From: Bacteroidota bacterium
GTDB lineage: Bacteria; Bacteroidota; Bacteroidia; Chitinophagales; Chitinophagaceae
Reading direction: 5' to 3'
NCBI GenBank assembly: GCA_016868855.1
Contig: VGFP01000001.1
Location: 124,001 to 188,000 of the forward strand
Length of the DNA: 64,000 nucleotides
Shown in pieces: positions 51,860-61,823 of the stretch. The first letter of the stretch is position 1; every line of letters begins with the position of its first letter. Position numbers and translations under genes: made by a program. Under the pieces are notes generated by a model. It searched no databases and was not told the origin of the DNA. It saw only the letters and a list, made by a program, of their open reading frames with translations.

Positions 51860-54274
51860 ATGGAAAATTTGATCTATCTCGTCCCGCTAATGGGTCTGAT
51901 TGGACTTCTTTACACACTCATCAAATTCAACTGGGTTTCCAAGCAAGATGCAGGAAACGAACGCATGAAAGAAATCAGCAATTACATTGCTGAAGGTGCC
52001 ATGGCTTTCCTCAAAGCCGAATGGAAAATACTTGGATACTTTGTGGTGATTGTTGCTTTGTTGCTTGGTTTTATGTCGACCGGCAATCCCAACTCTCATT
52101 GGAGCATTGCACTGGCTTTTGTATTTGGAGCATTCAGCAGTGCACTTGCAGGATATATCGGAATGAAAGTCGCCACCAAAGCAAACGTTAGAACAGCGAA
52201 TGCTGCCAGAACAAGTCTCTCTAAAGCCTTGAACGTTTCTTTTACAGGAGGCGCTGTAATGGGACTCGGAGTTGCAGGTTTGGCGGTATTGGGACTTGGT
52301 GGTTTATACATCGTATTGCAACAAATATTTGCACCTGGAATGGCTGCTACTTCTGAGGAAATGGTCAAGACCATCGAAGTGTTGACTGGCTTCTCTTTGG
52401 GCGCTGAGTCCATTGCTTTGTTCGCTCGTGTGGGCGGAGGCATATACACCAAAGCGGCTGACGTTGGAGCTGACTTGGTTGGAAAAGTTGAAGCAGGAAT
52501 TCCAGAGGATGATCCAAGAAATCCGGCTACCATTGCAGACAACGTAGGTGACAATGTCGGTGATGTGGCAGGAATGGGAGCTGATTTGTTCGGTTCTTAT
52601 GTTGCAACGGTGTTAGCGACGATGGTACTCGGACAAGAAACGATTTCACAGGATCAATTCAATGGGTTTGCTCCTATCCTACTCCCTATGCTGATTGCAG
52701 GTGCGGGAATAATATTCTCCATCATTGGAACTTTCTTTGTTCGTGTAAGTGATGCAGCTGGCATCATTACAGACAATGTGCAGAAGGCATTGAACATGGG
52801 TAACTGGGGCTCCATTGTTCTTACAGCAATTGCCTGCGCTGGATTGGTTTACACAATTCTTCCAGCAGAAATGAGCTTGAGAGGAATGACATTCACACAG
52901 AACGGTGTGATGGGTGCCATCGCAGTTGGATTGGTTGTTGGAACACTTATGAGCATCATTACTGAATATTATACAGCGATGGGCAAGCGTCCAGTGCTTT
53001 CCATCATCAAACAATCATCAACAGGTCACGCTACCAATGTAATTGGTGGATTGGCTGTAGGTATGGAATCTACCCTCCTTCCTATCTTGGTTTTGGCTGG
53101 AGGTATTTGGGGATCATATGCTTGTGCAGGTTTATATGGTGTGGCAATTGCAGCTGCGGGTATGATGGCTACCACTGCTATGCAGTTAGCAATTGATGCT
53201 TTTGGTCCGATTGCAGACAATGCAGGAGGTATTGCAGAAATGAGTGAACTGCCGAAGGAAGTAAGAGAGAAAACAGATGTACTCGATGCAGTTGGTAATA
53301 CAACAGCAGCAACCGGAAAAGGATTTGCCATTGCATCTGCAGCGCTGACTGCACTGGCTTTGTTTGCAGCTTATGTTGGTGTGATCAATCACAATGGATA
53401 TGAAATGGCTGGAATTGATATCTACAAAGCAAAAGTGCTTGCTTCTTTGTTTGTAGGTGCAATGATTCCTTTCATATTTTCTTCACTTGCAATAAGAGCA
53501 GTTGGACAGGCTGCCATGTCGATGGTGGAAGAAGTAAGGCGTCAGTTTAAGAATATTCCAGGCATCATGGAAGGAACCGGTAAGCCAGAGTACGACAAAT
53601 GTGTAGCCATTTCTACAGAAGCATCTATCAAGAAGATGATGGCTCCTGGTGCCATTGCGATTGTATCTCCCTTGTTGATTGGTTTTATACTTGGTCCAGA
53701 GGCTTTAGGTGGATTCCTTGCTGGTGCAACCGTAAGTGGTGTATTGATGGGGATGTTCCAAAACAATGCTGGTGGTGCGTGGGACAATGCCAAGAAGAGT
53801 TTTGAAAAAGGTGTTGAAATCAATGGTGAAACATACTTCAAAAAATCAGAGCCGCACAAGGCTTCCGTTACAGGCGATACGGTAGGTGATCCTTTCAAAG
53901 ACACTTCTGGTCCTTCTATGAATATTTTGATCAAATTGATGTCAATTGTCTCGTTGGTGGTAGCTCCTACCCTTGCACAGCTTCATCAATCTGATGCACA
54001 CGCCACAGAAATCAAAAAAGAGAAAACTGTTGAAGTATCTGTCATCAGCAATGATAGTTCTGCAGCCAAGATTGAAGTGGTTGAGGGTCCAGATGAAGGT
54101 CTCGTTGGCGCATTGAACGCAGATGGCTTGATCAAGGCAGGTGATAACAACATTGAATTCAAGAACAATACACTCACCGTAAATGGTGTTGTCATTGCAT
54201 ATGAGAAATATAAGTCCTTTATCAAGGGTTCAGAGATGTCAATCAAAATCAGTCAAACTGAGTCCAAAAAATAA
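51860..54274 (+). CDS. hppA: Membrane-bound (probably K+-dependent) pyrophosphatase
   Basis: [73 protein letters not shown] (A rather than K suggests K+-dependent clade); ~95-residue C-terminal extension. Confidence 0.97.
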   Translation: MENLIYLVPLMGLIGLLYTLIKFNWVSKQDAGNERMKEISNYIAEGAMAFLKAEWKILGYFVVIVALLLGFMSTGNPNSHWSIALAFVFGAFSSALAGYIGMKVATKANVRTANAARTSLSKALNVSFTGGAVMGLGVAGLAVLGLGGLYIVLQQIFAPGMAATSEEMVKTIEVLTGFSLGAESIALFARVGGGIYTKAADVGADLVGKVEAGIPEDDPRNPATIADNVGDNVGDVAGMGADLFGSYVATVLATMVLGQETISQDQFNGFAPILLPMLIAGAGIIFSIIGTFFVRVSDAAGIITDNVQKALNMGNWGSIVLTAIACAGLVYTILPAEMSLRGMTFTQNGVMGAIAVGLVVGTLMSIITEYYTAMGKRPVLSIIKQSSTGHATNVIGGLAVGMESTLLPILVLAGGIWGSYACAGLYGVAIAAAGMMATTAMQLAIDAFGPIADNAGGIAEMSELPKEVREKTDVLDAVGNTTAATGKGFAIASAALTALALFAAYVGVINHNGYEMAGIDIYKAKVLASLFVGAMIPFIFSSLAIRAVGQAAMSMVEEVRRQFKNIPGIMEGTGKPEYDKCVAISTEASIKKMMAPGAIAIVSPLLIGFILGPEALGGFLAGATVSGVLMGMFQNNAGGAWDNAKKSFEKGVEINGETYFKKSEPHKASVTGDTVGDPFKDTSGPSMNILIKLMSIVSLVVAPTLAQLHQSDAHATEIKKEKTVEVSVISNDSSAAKIEVVEGPDEGLVGALNADGLIKAGDNNIEFKNNTLTVNGVVIAYEKYKSFIKGSEMSIKISQTESKK

Positions 54275-54296
54275 ACTGCTTCATCATTCAGGACAT

Positions 54297-54327
54297 AAAA
54301 AAACCCATTCAAATGAATAGGTTTTTT
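54297..54327. terminator. Intrinsic terminator after hppA
   Basis: AAAAAACCCATTC-AAAT-GAATAGGTTTTTT (one internal mismatch). Confidence 0.85.
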
Positions 54328-54350
54328 GTGGGACCCTTTTAAAGATCTAT

Positions 54351-54776
54351 CTATTTTCTTGCTACTTTGAAAGCTGCAGAAGCGTTGTTGGTTGATTTGC
54401 TTTTGCTCGTCACAGTAACAGATACATCATACAAAGTACCAGCGACCAAACCGCCGATTGAGATTTCACCGCCCGGAGTGTAAGGATCAATGGTTTTGGT
54501 TCCTTCAGGTACAACACTGTTGTCTGCGTTCTTTTTAGTGGAAATATCAACTTTGACTCCTGCAGAAGGGGCTTTGGTTACAGAAATTTTGAAAGCATAA
54601 GTAGCACCTGTGGCTGCTGCTGTGGTGGAACCTGGATCAGGGTCCAAAGCAATGCTCAATTGTTCTTCAGTAGGCGTTGGAGGTGGAGGTGGTGGTGTTG
54701 TATCTGGATTTTTTTTGCAACCTGTGGATAGTAAAGATATACCCAGCACGAAAAATGTGACATACCTAAAGAGCAT
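54351..54776 (-). CDS. Small lipoprotein with proline-rich linker and fibronectin-III-like domain
   Basis: Lipobox LLSTGC; DTTPPPPPPTPTEEQ; GLVAGTLYDVSVTVTSKSKSTNNASAAFKV. Confidence 0.75.
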   Translation of the reverse strand: MLFRYVTFFVLGISLLSTGCKKNPDTTPPPPPPTPTEEQLSIALDPDPGSTTAAATGATYAFKISVTKAPSAGVKVDISTKKNADNSVVPEGTKTIDPYTPGGEISIGGLVAGTLYDVSVTVTSKSKSTNNASAAFKVARK

Positions 54777-54810
54777 AAGTTTTTTTTAAAATTATGACTT
54801 TTTTGAAATT

Positions 54811-55824
54811 TTACCAAACTTTTTTTGGGCTCAAATCATTGTACCTATTATTGAGTACAAATCCAACCACCAATTCGTGTGTACCCTTGTTCAGTGGTCC
54901 CAAAAGTTTATTCCTGGCTGTCATGTCGTACGCATAACTAACGTTCAAAGTACTGTTGAAATTGATTCCTGCCAATGCCGAGATGCCATCTCCCCTTCTT
55001 ACATTGGCTCCAATCCACATGAAATTGGTGTATTGTAATTTGAAATTATAGTCAACAGTAATGGGCGTATTTTGAATATATCTGAACATGATTGATGGCA
55101 GAAATGATACATACTCATTCAAATTAATTCTGATACCGGCTGTACCAAATAAATGTGGAACCAAACTTGTTTGATAGCTTGTATCTGTAATATCTAATTT
55201 GCCAGGAATCAATTGTTGTCCGGATATGCCAAAAAAATATTTTTTTGAGTATAAATACAAACCCGCACTTAAATCTGGCTTGAATTTTCTCTTGATACCG
55301 GTTAATGCACCAATCAATGGATCATTTGGATTTTCTACCAAAATTTGAGATCTGTTTACGGCTATATGTGAAAAACCGGCACCAAATCCGCCACCTAGAT
55401 TCCATGTCTCAGTGAGACCCATGTGATATGCGTAATTCAGCATTGCATTGATACGATTGATGTATCCGGTTGAATAGTTAAACGCCGACACACCAATACC
55501 ATGATGTGGTTCAGCAGAATTATATGTTTCCGTAAAATCATAGCCCATTGGATTATTTTTCATTCCAAGTGAAGTACTATTTTCACGGTAATCTTTTTTA
55601 TTCAAAGGTGTATGAGCCGTAAAATAGACTGTTTTGGGGGCTCCTGGTATTCCAACCCATTGGTTGCGCATGCTCATTTTGATATCAGCATAATTTTCGA
55701 TACCTGTAACAGCAGGATTCACAATATAGTTGTTGAGCACGTATTGGGAATAATGGGGACGCTGTTGGGCTACAATTGTAGCTGACCAAAACAAAAAGAA
55801 TATGATGATTCGATTTTTTTTCAT
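54811..55824 (-). CDS. PorP/SprF family type IX secretion system membrane protein
   Basis: QQRPHYSQYVLNNYIVNPAVTGIENYADIKMSMRNQWVGIPGAPKTVYFTAHTPL. Confidence 0.95.
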   Translation of the reverse strand: MKKNRIIIFFLFWSATIVAQQRPHYSQYVLNNYIVNPAVTGIENYADIKMSMRNQWVGIPGAPKTVYFTAHTPLNKKDYRENSTSLGMKNNPMGYDFTETYNSAEPHHGIGVSAFNYSTGYINRINAMLNYAYHMGLTETWNLGGGFGAGFSHIAVNRSQILVENPNDPLIGALTGIKRKFKPDLSAGLYLYSKKYFFGISGQQLIPGKLDITDTSYQTSLVPHLFGTAGIRINLNEYVSFLPSIMFRYIQNTPITVDYNFKLQYTNFMWIGANVRRGDGISALAGINFNSTLNVSYAYDMTARNKLLGPLNKGTHELVVGFVLNNRYNDLSPKKVW

Positions 55825-58800
55825 CGGAGCAGTGTTACATATCCCGTGATACGTTTACGATTATTTTTTGGGTTGATGATATAATAATAAGTACCGGCCG
55901 GCATGGGTCTGCCGTTGATGGTACCGTCCCATGCTTTTTGTGCACCATTGTTAATTTTATAAATAAGATTTCCTTGTGGACTGTATAATTCAACATTGCA
56001 ATCAGGATATTTTTCAATGTACTTGATTTTCCAAATATCATTGAATCCGTCACCATTCGGAGTAAACGTATTCGTTGGCTCAACCATGTTAAGGGCAGTC
56101 ATTTTAAAACGATCTGTTTCAATGCAATTTCCTGCTCCAGTTACAGTGAGTGTGTAGACAATGTCTTCCTGTGGATTCGCAATGAATGGTTGAAGAACAG
56201 TATCTGCATTTAAAAAAGTGTTGGGATACCACTTGTATTTCATATCAACACCAACGGCTGTGGCATATATTTGTCTGGTTGTGTCATCTAAAACAGTCAA
56301 ATCCGGACCAGCATCAATGACAGGGGTAAAATTGACCCTTATCACTGTTGAATCACCGGCAAAACAACCTTTCTCAGTGGTATATCTATGATAAATGGTA
56401 TAATAACCAGAATCTATCTTTGGGTCAAAGTAGTAATTGCCTCCCTCGCTCACCACTCCTTTTCCTGAGTAGACTTCCACCCCATTTACCCCACTTACTT
56501 TTTGAATGACCGCTGCATCTAATAATCGCTTGTCTTTTCTTGTACAAATGGGACTCAAATCACGCAAAGAATCAAGGGGACTGCCGTATACAGTGATGAC
56601 CTTATCAACAGTATCTTTGCATACGCCTCCAGAATATGCAATCATTCTGATGGGAATATTGATACTGGGTCTATCTTGAAAATTACTGAATGATCTGGTG
56701 TATGTGCTTTTATTGGTAGGCTTTTCATCTGTAGAATCAGGTGTTGCATTGATATCTGTATAATTCCAATAAACATCCAGTTTCCCAACAAACCCTATGT
56801 CAACGGTTGATTTATTTTCAAGTACAATGGGTTGATTGCTGCATAACCCAGACTCATTTACAATTGAAAAATCTGCGGTAGGAAAAGAGCCATTGATATA
56901 GAAGGAAGTGTCCCGTTTGGTATTGCAACCAAAATTGGAAGTAACAGATAGAGACACCGTATATGCACCAGGATCGCTGTATACATGCGAAACAACTGAA
57001 TCTTTTCCAATATTTTTTTCTGCTGATGATTTTGGATCACCAAAATTCCATTCAAAAATACTCATCTTACTATCGCCAGGAATGGTTGAAAGACTTCTGA
57101 AATTGGCAACCGCATCTTGCAAGCAAATCTCAGGCAGAAACATGACAACATCAGGATTGGGCTTTACAAATAAAGTATCGGTCAGTGTATTTTTACAACC
57201 GGAATTTGTTGTTAATTCCAACTTGACAGGAAGTATTGAGTCATTAAATTGCTTAGTTGTATTTTTTGAAGAAGAGGTTGCCACAAATGTGTCAGAGGGC
57301 TGTTTGTCAAAAAAACTCCATATCCAATTTTCAATGGTTGAATTACCTTTTAAAGTTGACTTATCTAAAATTTTCTGCGATTTTCCCAAACATACACTTC
57401 CAGCAGCTTCAAATTTTGGAACTGGTTTATATGATAACAATACTGTTGTATCAAAATTGTTACTGATACAACCGATATTGGTAACAATTGAAACACTTAC
57501 TTTTTTTAACCCATCGCTGTCATATTTTGCTTTGTATATTTTGGATTTGGTATCATAAATAATATTATCTACCACCCATAAATATTTTAATACAGGTATG
57601 CCATCTGTTAGGGTTGATGCTGTTAGAAGGACTGAATCCTCTAAGCAACCAGTTGAACTGGGAGAAATGGTATTGGTAGGGGGATCATATACAGTCAAGT
57701 CATATGGTATGATACGTTCGCTGTTGCATCCATCGACACTCGGATTGTTTGCAATGATTTCTATCGGGAACACCCCTTTTTTCTTTATGATGAACTCTCT
57801 TAATGTTTTATCATTTTTTTTAACATTGTATTCATATAGTTCTTTTGTAGGATCTGCTAAACTCCTTACAACCGTATCAGGAGTCAATGGACTCCCGTTT
57901 ACTCCGCTCAACGTATCTGGATTTGCACCCAAATCAGGATTGCCAAAAAAGTTCCAGGCAATGCTGGTCGGTTTATACGGCAAGGTCACCTTTAGTGTGA
58001 ACGGAGATTCCCTGCAAGTTGAAGGATAGTTTACAACAGCATATTTATTTTTTATAGATGCAAATTGGTTCAAATCACGCACGTTCGATCCAGCCGAATA
58101 TCCATATGATTCTGCGTTTGCATAGCCATAAGCCAAGGCATTGAAGCCGGAATCTGAAGATAAAGTATGGTAACCTTGAGTCACATTTTCTAGATATAAA
58201 TAAGAAAACTGATTATCGGCATCATGGGTTTTCCATGCCGTTTCTGGGACTTTTACACCATCAACTGTGAATGAAGAGATGCTTGTCCCTCTATTATTCA
58301 TTATGACATGTATATGATGCTGTTGGTTTGCAGGAGCTACAAGATTAGAACTTACCAACGTTACCTTTGAGATATTCTGCTCGACCGGATTTAGAATAAT
58401 CATGTCTGGATCGTATGGCTGAGGATTAAGATTACATCCTTGAGTAGTAAAAAACTGAGCGACTGTTATGGGTTCGGAAGATTCAATTTTTGATGGCGAA
58501 GAAGTTTGAAATTCATAATAAGTATTGTTGGTAAAATTGGCAGATGGGATTGTAAGTCCATTTATTTTTACAACTGCATCAATTTTTGATTTAATAATCC
58601 TGTAAAAATTCGTTTGTCTATTATAGCTAGATATGGTAAGAAAGGTTTTCCCCCAAGTGGAAACAGGATAATTTTGTTGATATAAATTATCAGATGTATT
58701 GTTATTACCAACACAATCTCCAATTCGGATTTTTCCAGAACCAGAAAAGACTGCAATTCTTTTACATGTACCTATCGATTTTATTCTAGAACCAGTCAAA

Positions 58801-59438
58801 TCTTCTCCAAAAAATAAATTCGCTCCAGTATTATTGTGATCCCCTAAAACTTGATAAATCTCACCTTTGTTTAATTTTATTGTATCCTTTGATCCTGCAG
58901 ATTTTTTACTTTTTGTAACTGCAGCATACGTAATCTCAACTGATGTATTATCTTCTGTTGCTATGATGGTAAAATATGAATTTGAATTTGGAACATTTGA
59001 AATTTGCCTATAATTCATTGTGATATATTCTTGTCCCAATACATTTGTTGGCAAACAGAGTGTTGCCCCACTGATGGCACTTTGGGTAATGTATGAGTAT
59101 ACAACAATGGGATTTCGTGCAGAAACCCGAATGGCCATGTTCTTGAAAAGACCTTCATTGTTTAGGAGATACGTATTGGGAATAATACAAGTGACTACCT
59201 GACCTGCGTTTATGGTATCAGATTGAATTACTGAGACACCGAAAATTTCAACCTTATAGTCTGTTTTGACATCAGAGGTTAGATACAATGTCATAACCAG
59301 TGATCCAATTCCGCCACCACTCTGATTTACATGGTATGAATACGGTATCCAAAACTCCTTGCCCTTATTGGAAAAATCCTGCGAGAGTCCAATCAAGTTC
59401 AAAAATGTAAAAGCAAAAAGTAATAAGAAACGATTCAT
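55821..59438 (-). CDS. Large secreted PKD-type protein with gliding-motility-associated/T9SS type B C-terminal sorting domain and IgGFc-binding-like N-terminal domain
   Basis: NKGKEFWIPYSYHVNQSGGG N-terminus; PKD-like repeats (FEWNFGDPKSSAEK...SHVYSDPGAYTVSLSVTSNFGC); CTD NTFTPNGDGFNDIWKIKYIEKYPDCNVELYSPQGNLIYKINNG. Confidence 0.95.
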   Translation of the reverse strand: MNRFLLLFAFTFLNLIGLSQDFSNKGKEFWIPYSYHVNQSGGGIGSLVMTLYLTSDVKTDYKVEIFGVSVIQSDTINAGQVVTCIIPNTYLLNNEGLFKNMAIRVSARNPIVVYSYITQSAISGATLCLPTNVLGQEYITMNYRQISNVPNSNSYFTIIATEDNTSVEITYAAVTKSKKSAGSKDTIKLNKGEIYQVLGDHNNTGANLFFGEDLTGSRIKSIGTCKRIAVFSGSGKIRIGDCVGNNNTSDNLYQQNYPVSTWGKTFLTISSYNRQTNFYRIIKSKIDAVVKINGLTIPSANFTNNTYYEFQTSSPSKIESSEPITVAQFFTTQGCNLNPQPYDPDMIILNPVEQNISKVTLVSSNLVAPANQQHHIHVIMNNRGTSISSFTVDGVKVPETAWKTHDADNQFSYLYLENVTQGYHTLSSDSGFNALAYGYANAESYGYSAGSNVRDLNQFASIKNKYAVVNYPSTCRESPFTLKVTLPYKPTSIAWNFFGNPDLGANPDTLSGVNGSPLTPDTVVRSLADPTKELYEYNVKKNDKTLREFIIKKKGVFPIEIIANNPSVDGCNSERIIPYDLTVYDPPTNTISPSSTGCLEDSVLLTASTLTDGIPVLKYLWVVDNIIYDTKSKIYKAKYDSDGLKKVSVSIVTNIGCISNNFDTTVLLSYKPVPKFEAAGSVCLGKSQKILDKSTLKGNSTIENWIWSFFDKQPSDTFVATSSSKNTTKQFNDSILPVKLELTTNSGCKNTLTDTLFVKPNPDVVMFLPEICLQDAVANFRSLSTIPGDSKMSIFEWNFGDPKSSAEKNIGKDSVVSHVYSDPGAYTVSLSVTSNFGCNTKRDTSFYINGSFPTADFSIVNESGLCSNQPIVLENKSTVDIGFVGKLDVYWNYTDINATPDSTDEKPTNKSTYTRSFSNFQDRPSINIPIRMIAYSGGVCKDTVDKVITVYGSPLDSLRDLSPICTRKDKRLLDAAVIQKVSGVNGVEVYSGKGVVSEGGNYYFDPKIDSGYYTIYHRYTTEKGCFAGDSTVIRVNFTPVIDAGPDLTVLDDTTRQIYATAVGVDMKYKWYPNTFLNADTVLQPFIANPQEDIVYTLTVTGAGNCIETDRFKMTALNMVEPTNTFTPNGDGFNDIWKIKYIEKYPDCNVELYSPQGNLIYKINNGAQKAWDGTINGRPMPAGTYYYIINPKNNRKRITGYVTLLR

Positions 59439-59500
59439 GAAGGGTGGCTATATCTAAATGTGTGTACTAAAGTAAGATTTAGTAATTAAACGATTGATAT

Positions 59501-60109
59501 TCAATGAAGTTTATTTTGGCATTGATTCATATATGTGGCTGTATCCGGACCCACATTCATCAAAAGGTCCAGACAGCTCATATTTGGAACAAAACCGACT
59601 CTATCATCAAAAACTTGGTGATAAGCAGGGAAGAGATCTATGTCCACATGGGTATTAATATCGGCTGCAGGCATAGAAAGGTTGTCTCCTACAACTGTCT
59701 CGTAATGAATCATATTTGACATTTTCGCATTCCTGACAAAAAATTCAAAACAGCGCAGATTCCACTGAAACAAATTTGTCACATCGGAGCCATACAGCTC
59801 CTGGATACCATTTTCATAAAAAGGGTAAAAAGGGGCATTCCCGTAAATACTGCTAATCGTTCGCAGATGATTTGTCTGCCAAGCTGTTTTATGATCAATT
59901 TCAACATCCTTGTACAATGCTTTGACAGAACGTCCCCCCTTGATGGGAATGGAAAGTTTCACAATTCCATTCGCTCCAGGCAACTCCATTTTATTCATGA
60001 AGGATGTCTTTTTATAAGTAACATCTCCTGAAAAAGCAATAAGACTAGCATTAACTAAAGTTAATAAGTAGTTGATCGTCGGAAAATATTGTAAATCAGT
60101 ATAATACAA
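59501..60109 (-). CDS. WbqC family protein
   Basis: YYTDLQYFPTINYLLTL; RTISSIYGNAPFYPFYENGIQELY; NLFQWNLRCFEFF; no ATG near the start, TTG at 60109. Confidence 0.88.
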   Translation of the reverse strand: MYYTDLQYFPTINYLLTLVNASLIAFSGDVTYKKTSFMNKMELPGANGIVKLSIPIKGGRSVKALYKDVEIDHKTAWQTNHLRTISSIYGNAPFYPFYENGIQELYGSDVTNLFQWNLRCFEFFVRNAKMSNMIHYETVVGDNLSMPAADINTHVDIDLFPAYHQVFDDRVGFVPNMSCLDLLMNVGPDTATYMNQCQNKLH

Positions 60110-60300
60110 ATAAATATATTTATTTACATTAAATGAATAAATCTATATAGAATAAGTCTAAAATTAAATTAATTAATGATTCATGTATATATTATATTTA
60201 ATTGTATATCAGATATTTATTAAATTTAAATATATCTATTTATTTTAGTATTGTGGAACTTATTTTAAAAGCTTGAAATACTAAAAAAGATAGTCAATAT

Positions 60301-60642
60301 TTACTGGTCAGCCGGCTTTTTACAACAGGTCGGAAGTTTGGCATACATGTCAGGTTCAGCCTTTACATCCTCTGCATCATAACCACAATTGGCTATGGCA
60401 GTTTTGATATTTTCCAGGTTGGTTCTGTCCAACAGATAGGTAACGGTTGTGCGTTTTTGCTTGAAGTCGACCACTGTTTTAAGGACCCCTTCCTCCACTT
60501 TCATGTAGTCCTCGATCCTCTTTTTACACTTTTCACATTGAACGGTTGGAGTGCTGATTTTTACAGTTACGGGCTTTTGCTGCTGCCCATTGGTTGAGAT
60601 GGCAAAAAAGAGGCATATAAAGATTGAAATGATGACCCGCAT
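60301..60642 (-). CDS. Secreted heavy-metal-associated (HMA) domain protein
   Basis: Signal MRVIISIFICLFFAISTNGQ; VQCEKCKKRIEDYMKVEEGVLKTVVDFKQKRTTVTY. Confidence 0.88.
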   Translation of the reverse strand: MRVIISIFICLFFAISTNGQQQKPVTVKISTPTVQCEKCKKRIEDYMKVEEGVLKTVVDFKQKRTTVTYLLDRTNLENIKTAIANCGYDAEDVKAEPDMYAKLPTCCKKPADQ

Positions 60643-60661
60643 ATTGTTGATTTATTGCAAA

Positions 60662-61297
60662 TTAATTCCCCGGCTGCCAATTGGCTGGATCCAATCTCCA
60701 GTTTAACAGTGTTTTTTGATCTTCCTCCCCGACCAATCCTTTTTCCACCGCCAAAGAGATCAGGCTTGTATAATTTGTTAGAGAAACCGTCGGGACCCCT
60801 GCTGAGCTGCAGGCTTTCTCTGCAGCTTCAAATCCATAGGTGAAAATAGATACCATTCCCATGACTTCGAGTCCGGCGTTCTTTACCACATCTACCACCT
60901 GCAAACTGCTTTTACCCGTTGAAATCAGATCTTCTATGATGACTGTCTTCATCCCCGTTTCAAAATAACCTTCGATTTGATTTCCCAGTCCATGTTCTTT
61001 GGGTTTTGGACGAACATAGATATAGGGCAGCTTCAATTGATCGGCCGACATGGCTCCCCAAGCAATTCCCGCAGTTGCAACTCCCGCCAGCAATTCCGCA
61101 TCAGGAAATTTTTCAAAAATGACGTTGCACATCTCACTTTTAATGAAATCACGCACATAAGGGAATCCCAATACCTTTCTGTTGTCACAATAAATGGGAC
61201 TCTTCCAGCCGGAAGCCCAAGTAAATGGGTCTTTCGGATTCAATTTAACTGCATTAACTTGTAAGAGTTTTTCGGCTACCGTGGTTTCATTTGTCAT
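60662..61297 (-). CDS. pyrE: Orotate phosphoribosyltransferase
   Basis: NPKDPFTWASGWKSPIYCDNRKVLGFPYVRDFIK; YVRPKPKEHGLGNQIEG; VIIEDLISTGKSSLQVVDVVKNAG. Confidence 0.97.
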   Translation of the reverse strand: MTNETTVAEKLLQVNAVKLNPKDPFTWASGWKSPIYCDNRKVLGFPYVRDFIKSEMCNVIFEKFPDAELLAGVATAGIAWGAMSADQLKLPYIYVRPKPKEHGLGNQIEGYFETGMKTVIIEDLISTGKSSLQVVDVVKNAGLEVMGMVSIFTYGFEAAEKACSSAGVPTVSLTNYTSLISLAVEKGLVGEEDQKTLLNWRLDPANWQPGN

Positions 61298-61313
61298 CTT
61301 ACAAATTTGAACC

Positions 61314-61823
61314 ATGGACTTGAATTATGGAAATTTAGTTATGTACATCACCATTCATGAACCCAAGGGTAAAAAGATCTTCAGATCAGAACAAAGCTTC
61401 AAAGAATACCTCCTTCAATTTGACAAGATTGAAGCTGCAGGCGGCATGGTGTTGAACCAAAAGGGAGAATTATTGATGATGTTCAGAAGAGGTATGTGGG
61501 ATATGCCCAAAGGGAAACTGGATGAAGGTGAAACCATCAGAGAATGTGCCTTGAGAGAGGTTACAGAAGAAACCGGACTCACAAAACTTACCATCGGGAA
61601 GAAACTGCAGACCACGTATCACACCTATTCTTTAAAAGGTAAAAAAGTCATCAAACCCTCACACTGGTATTTGATGAAATATGCTGGAAATGAAACCCCT
61701 GTACCACAGACCGAAGAAGACATTACAGAAGTAAGATGGGTTGATAAAAAAGAAGCTGAAAAACTGTTGGACAACGCCTATGCTTCTATTCGAGAGATTG
61801 TAAAAAAATATTACCTGGATTAA
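61314..61823 (+). CDS. NUDIX hydrolase
   Basis: Nudix box GKLDEGETIRECALREVTEETGL; start could be 61314 or 61341. Confidence 0.94.
   Translation: MDLNYGNLVMYITIHEPKGKKIFRSEQSFKEYLLQFDKIEAAGGMVLNQKGELLMMFRRGMWDMPKGKLDEGETIRECALREVTEETGLTKLTIGKKLQTTYHTYSLKGKKVIKPSHWYLMKYAGNETPVPQTEEDITEVRWVDKKEAEKLLDNAYASIREIVKKYYLD

Noticed and set aside
52096-52554. 152-aa minus ORF inside hppA
   Set aside because: Shadow ORF of a highly constrained coding sequence; no recognisable motifs
54705-54730. Poly-proline/GGTGGTGGT tract in the small lipoprotein as a possible phase-variable repeat
   Set aside because: Short and imperfect; a simple proline linker explains it
56908-57558. 216-aa plus-strand ORF
   Set aside because: Antisense to the T9SS-sorted PKD protein, which has strong domain evidence
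61300-61312. Palindromic CAAATTTG between pyrE and the NUDIX gene as a shared bidirectional -7 box
   Set aside because: Lacks the TA of TAnnTTTG on both strands and has no clear -33 element; too weak to claim
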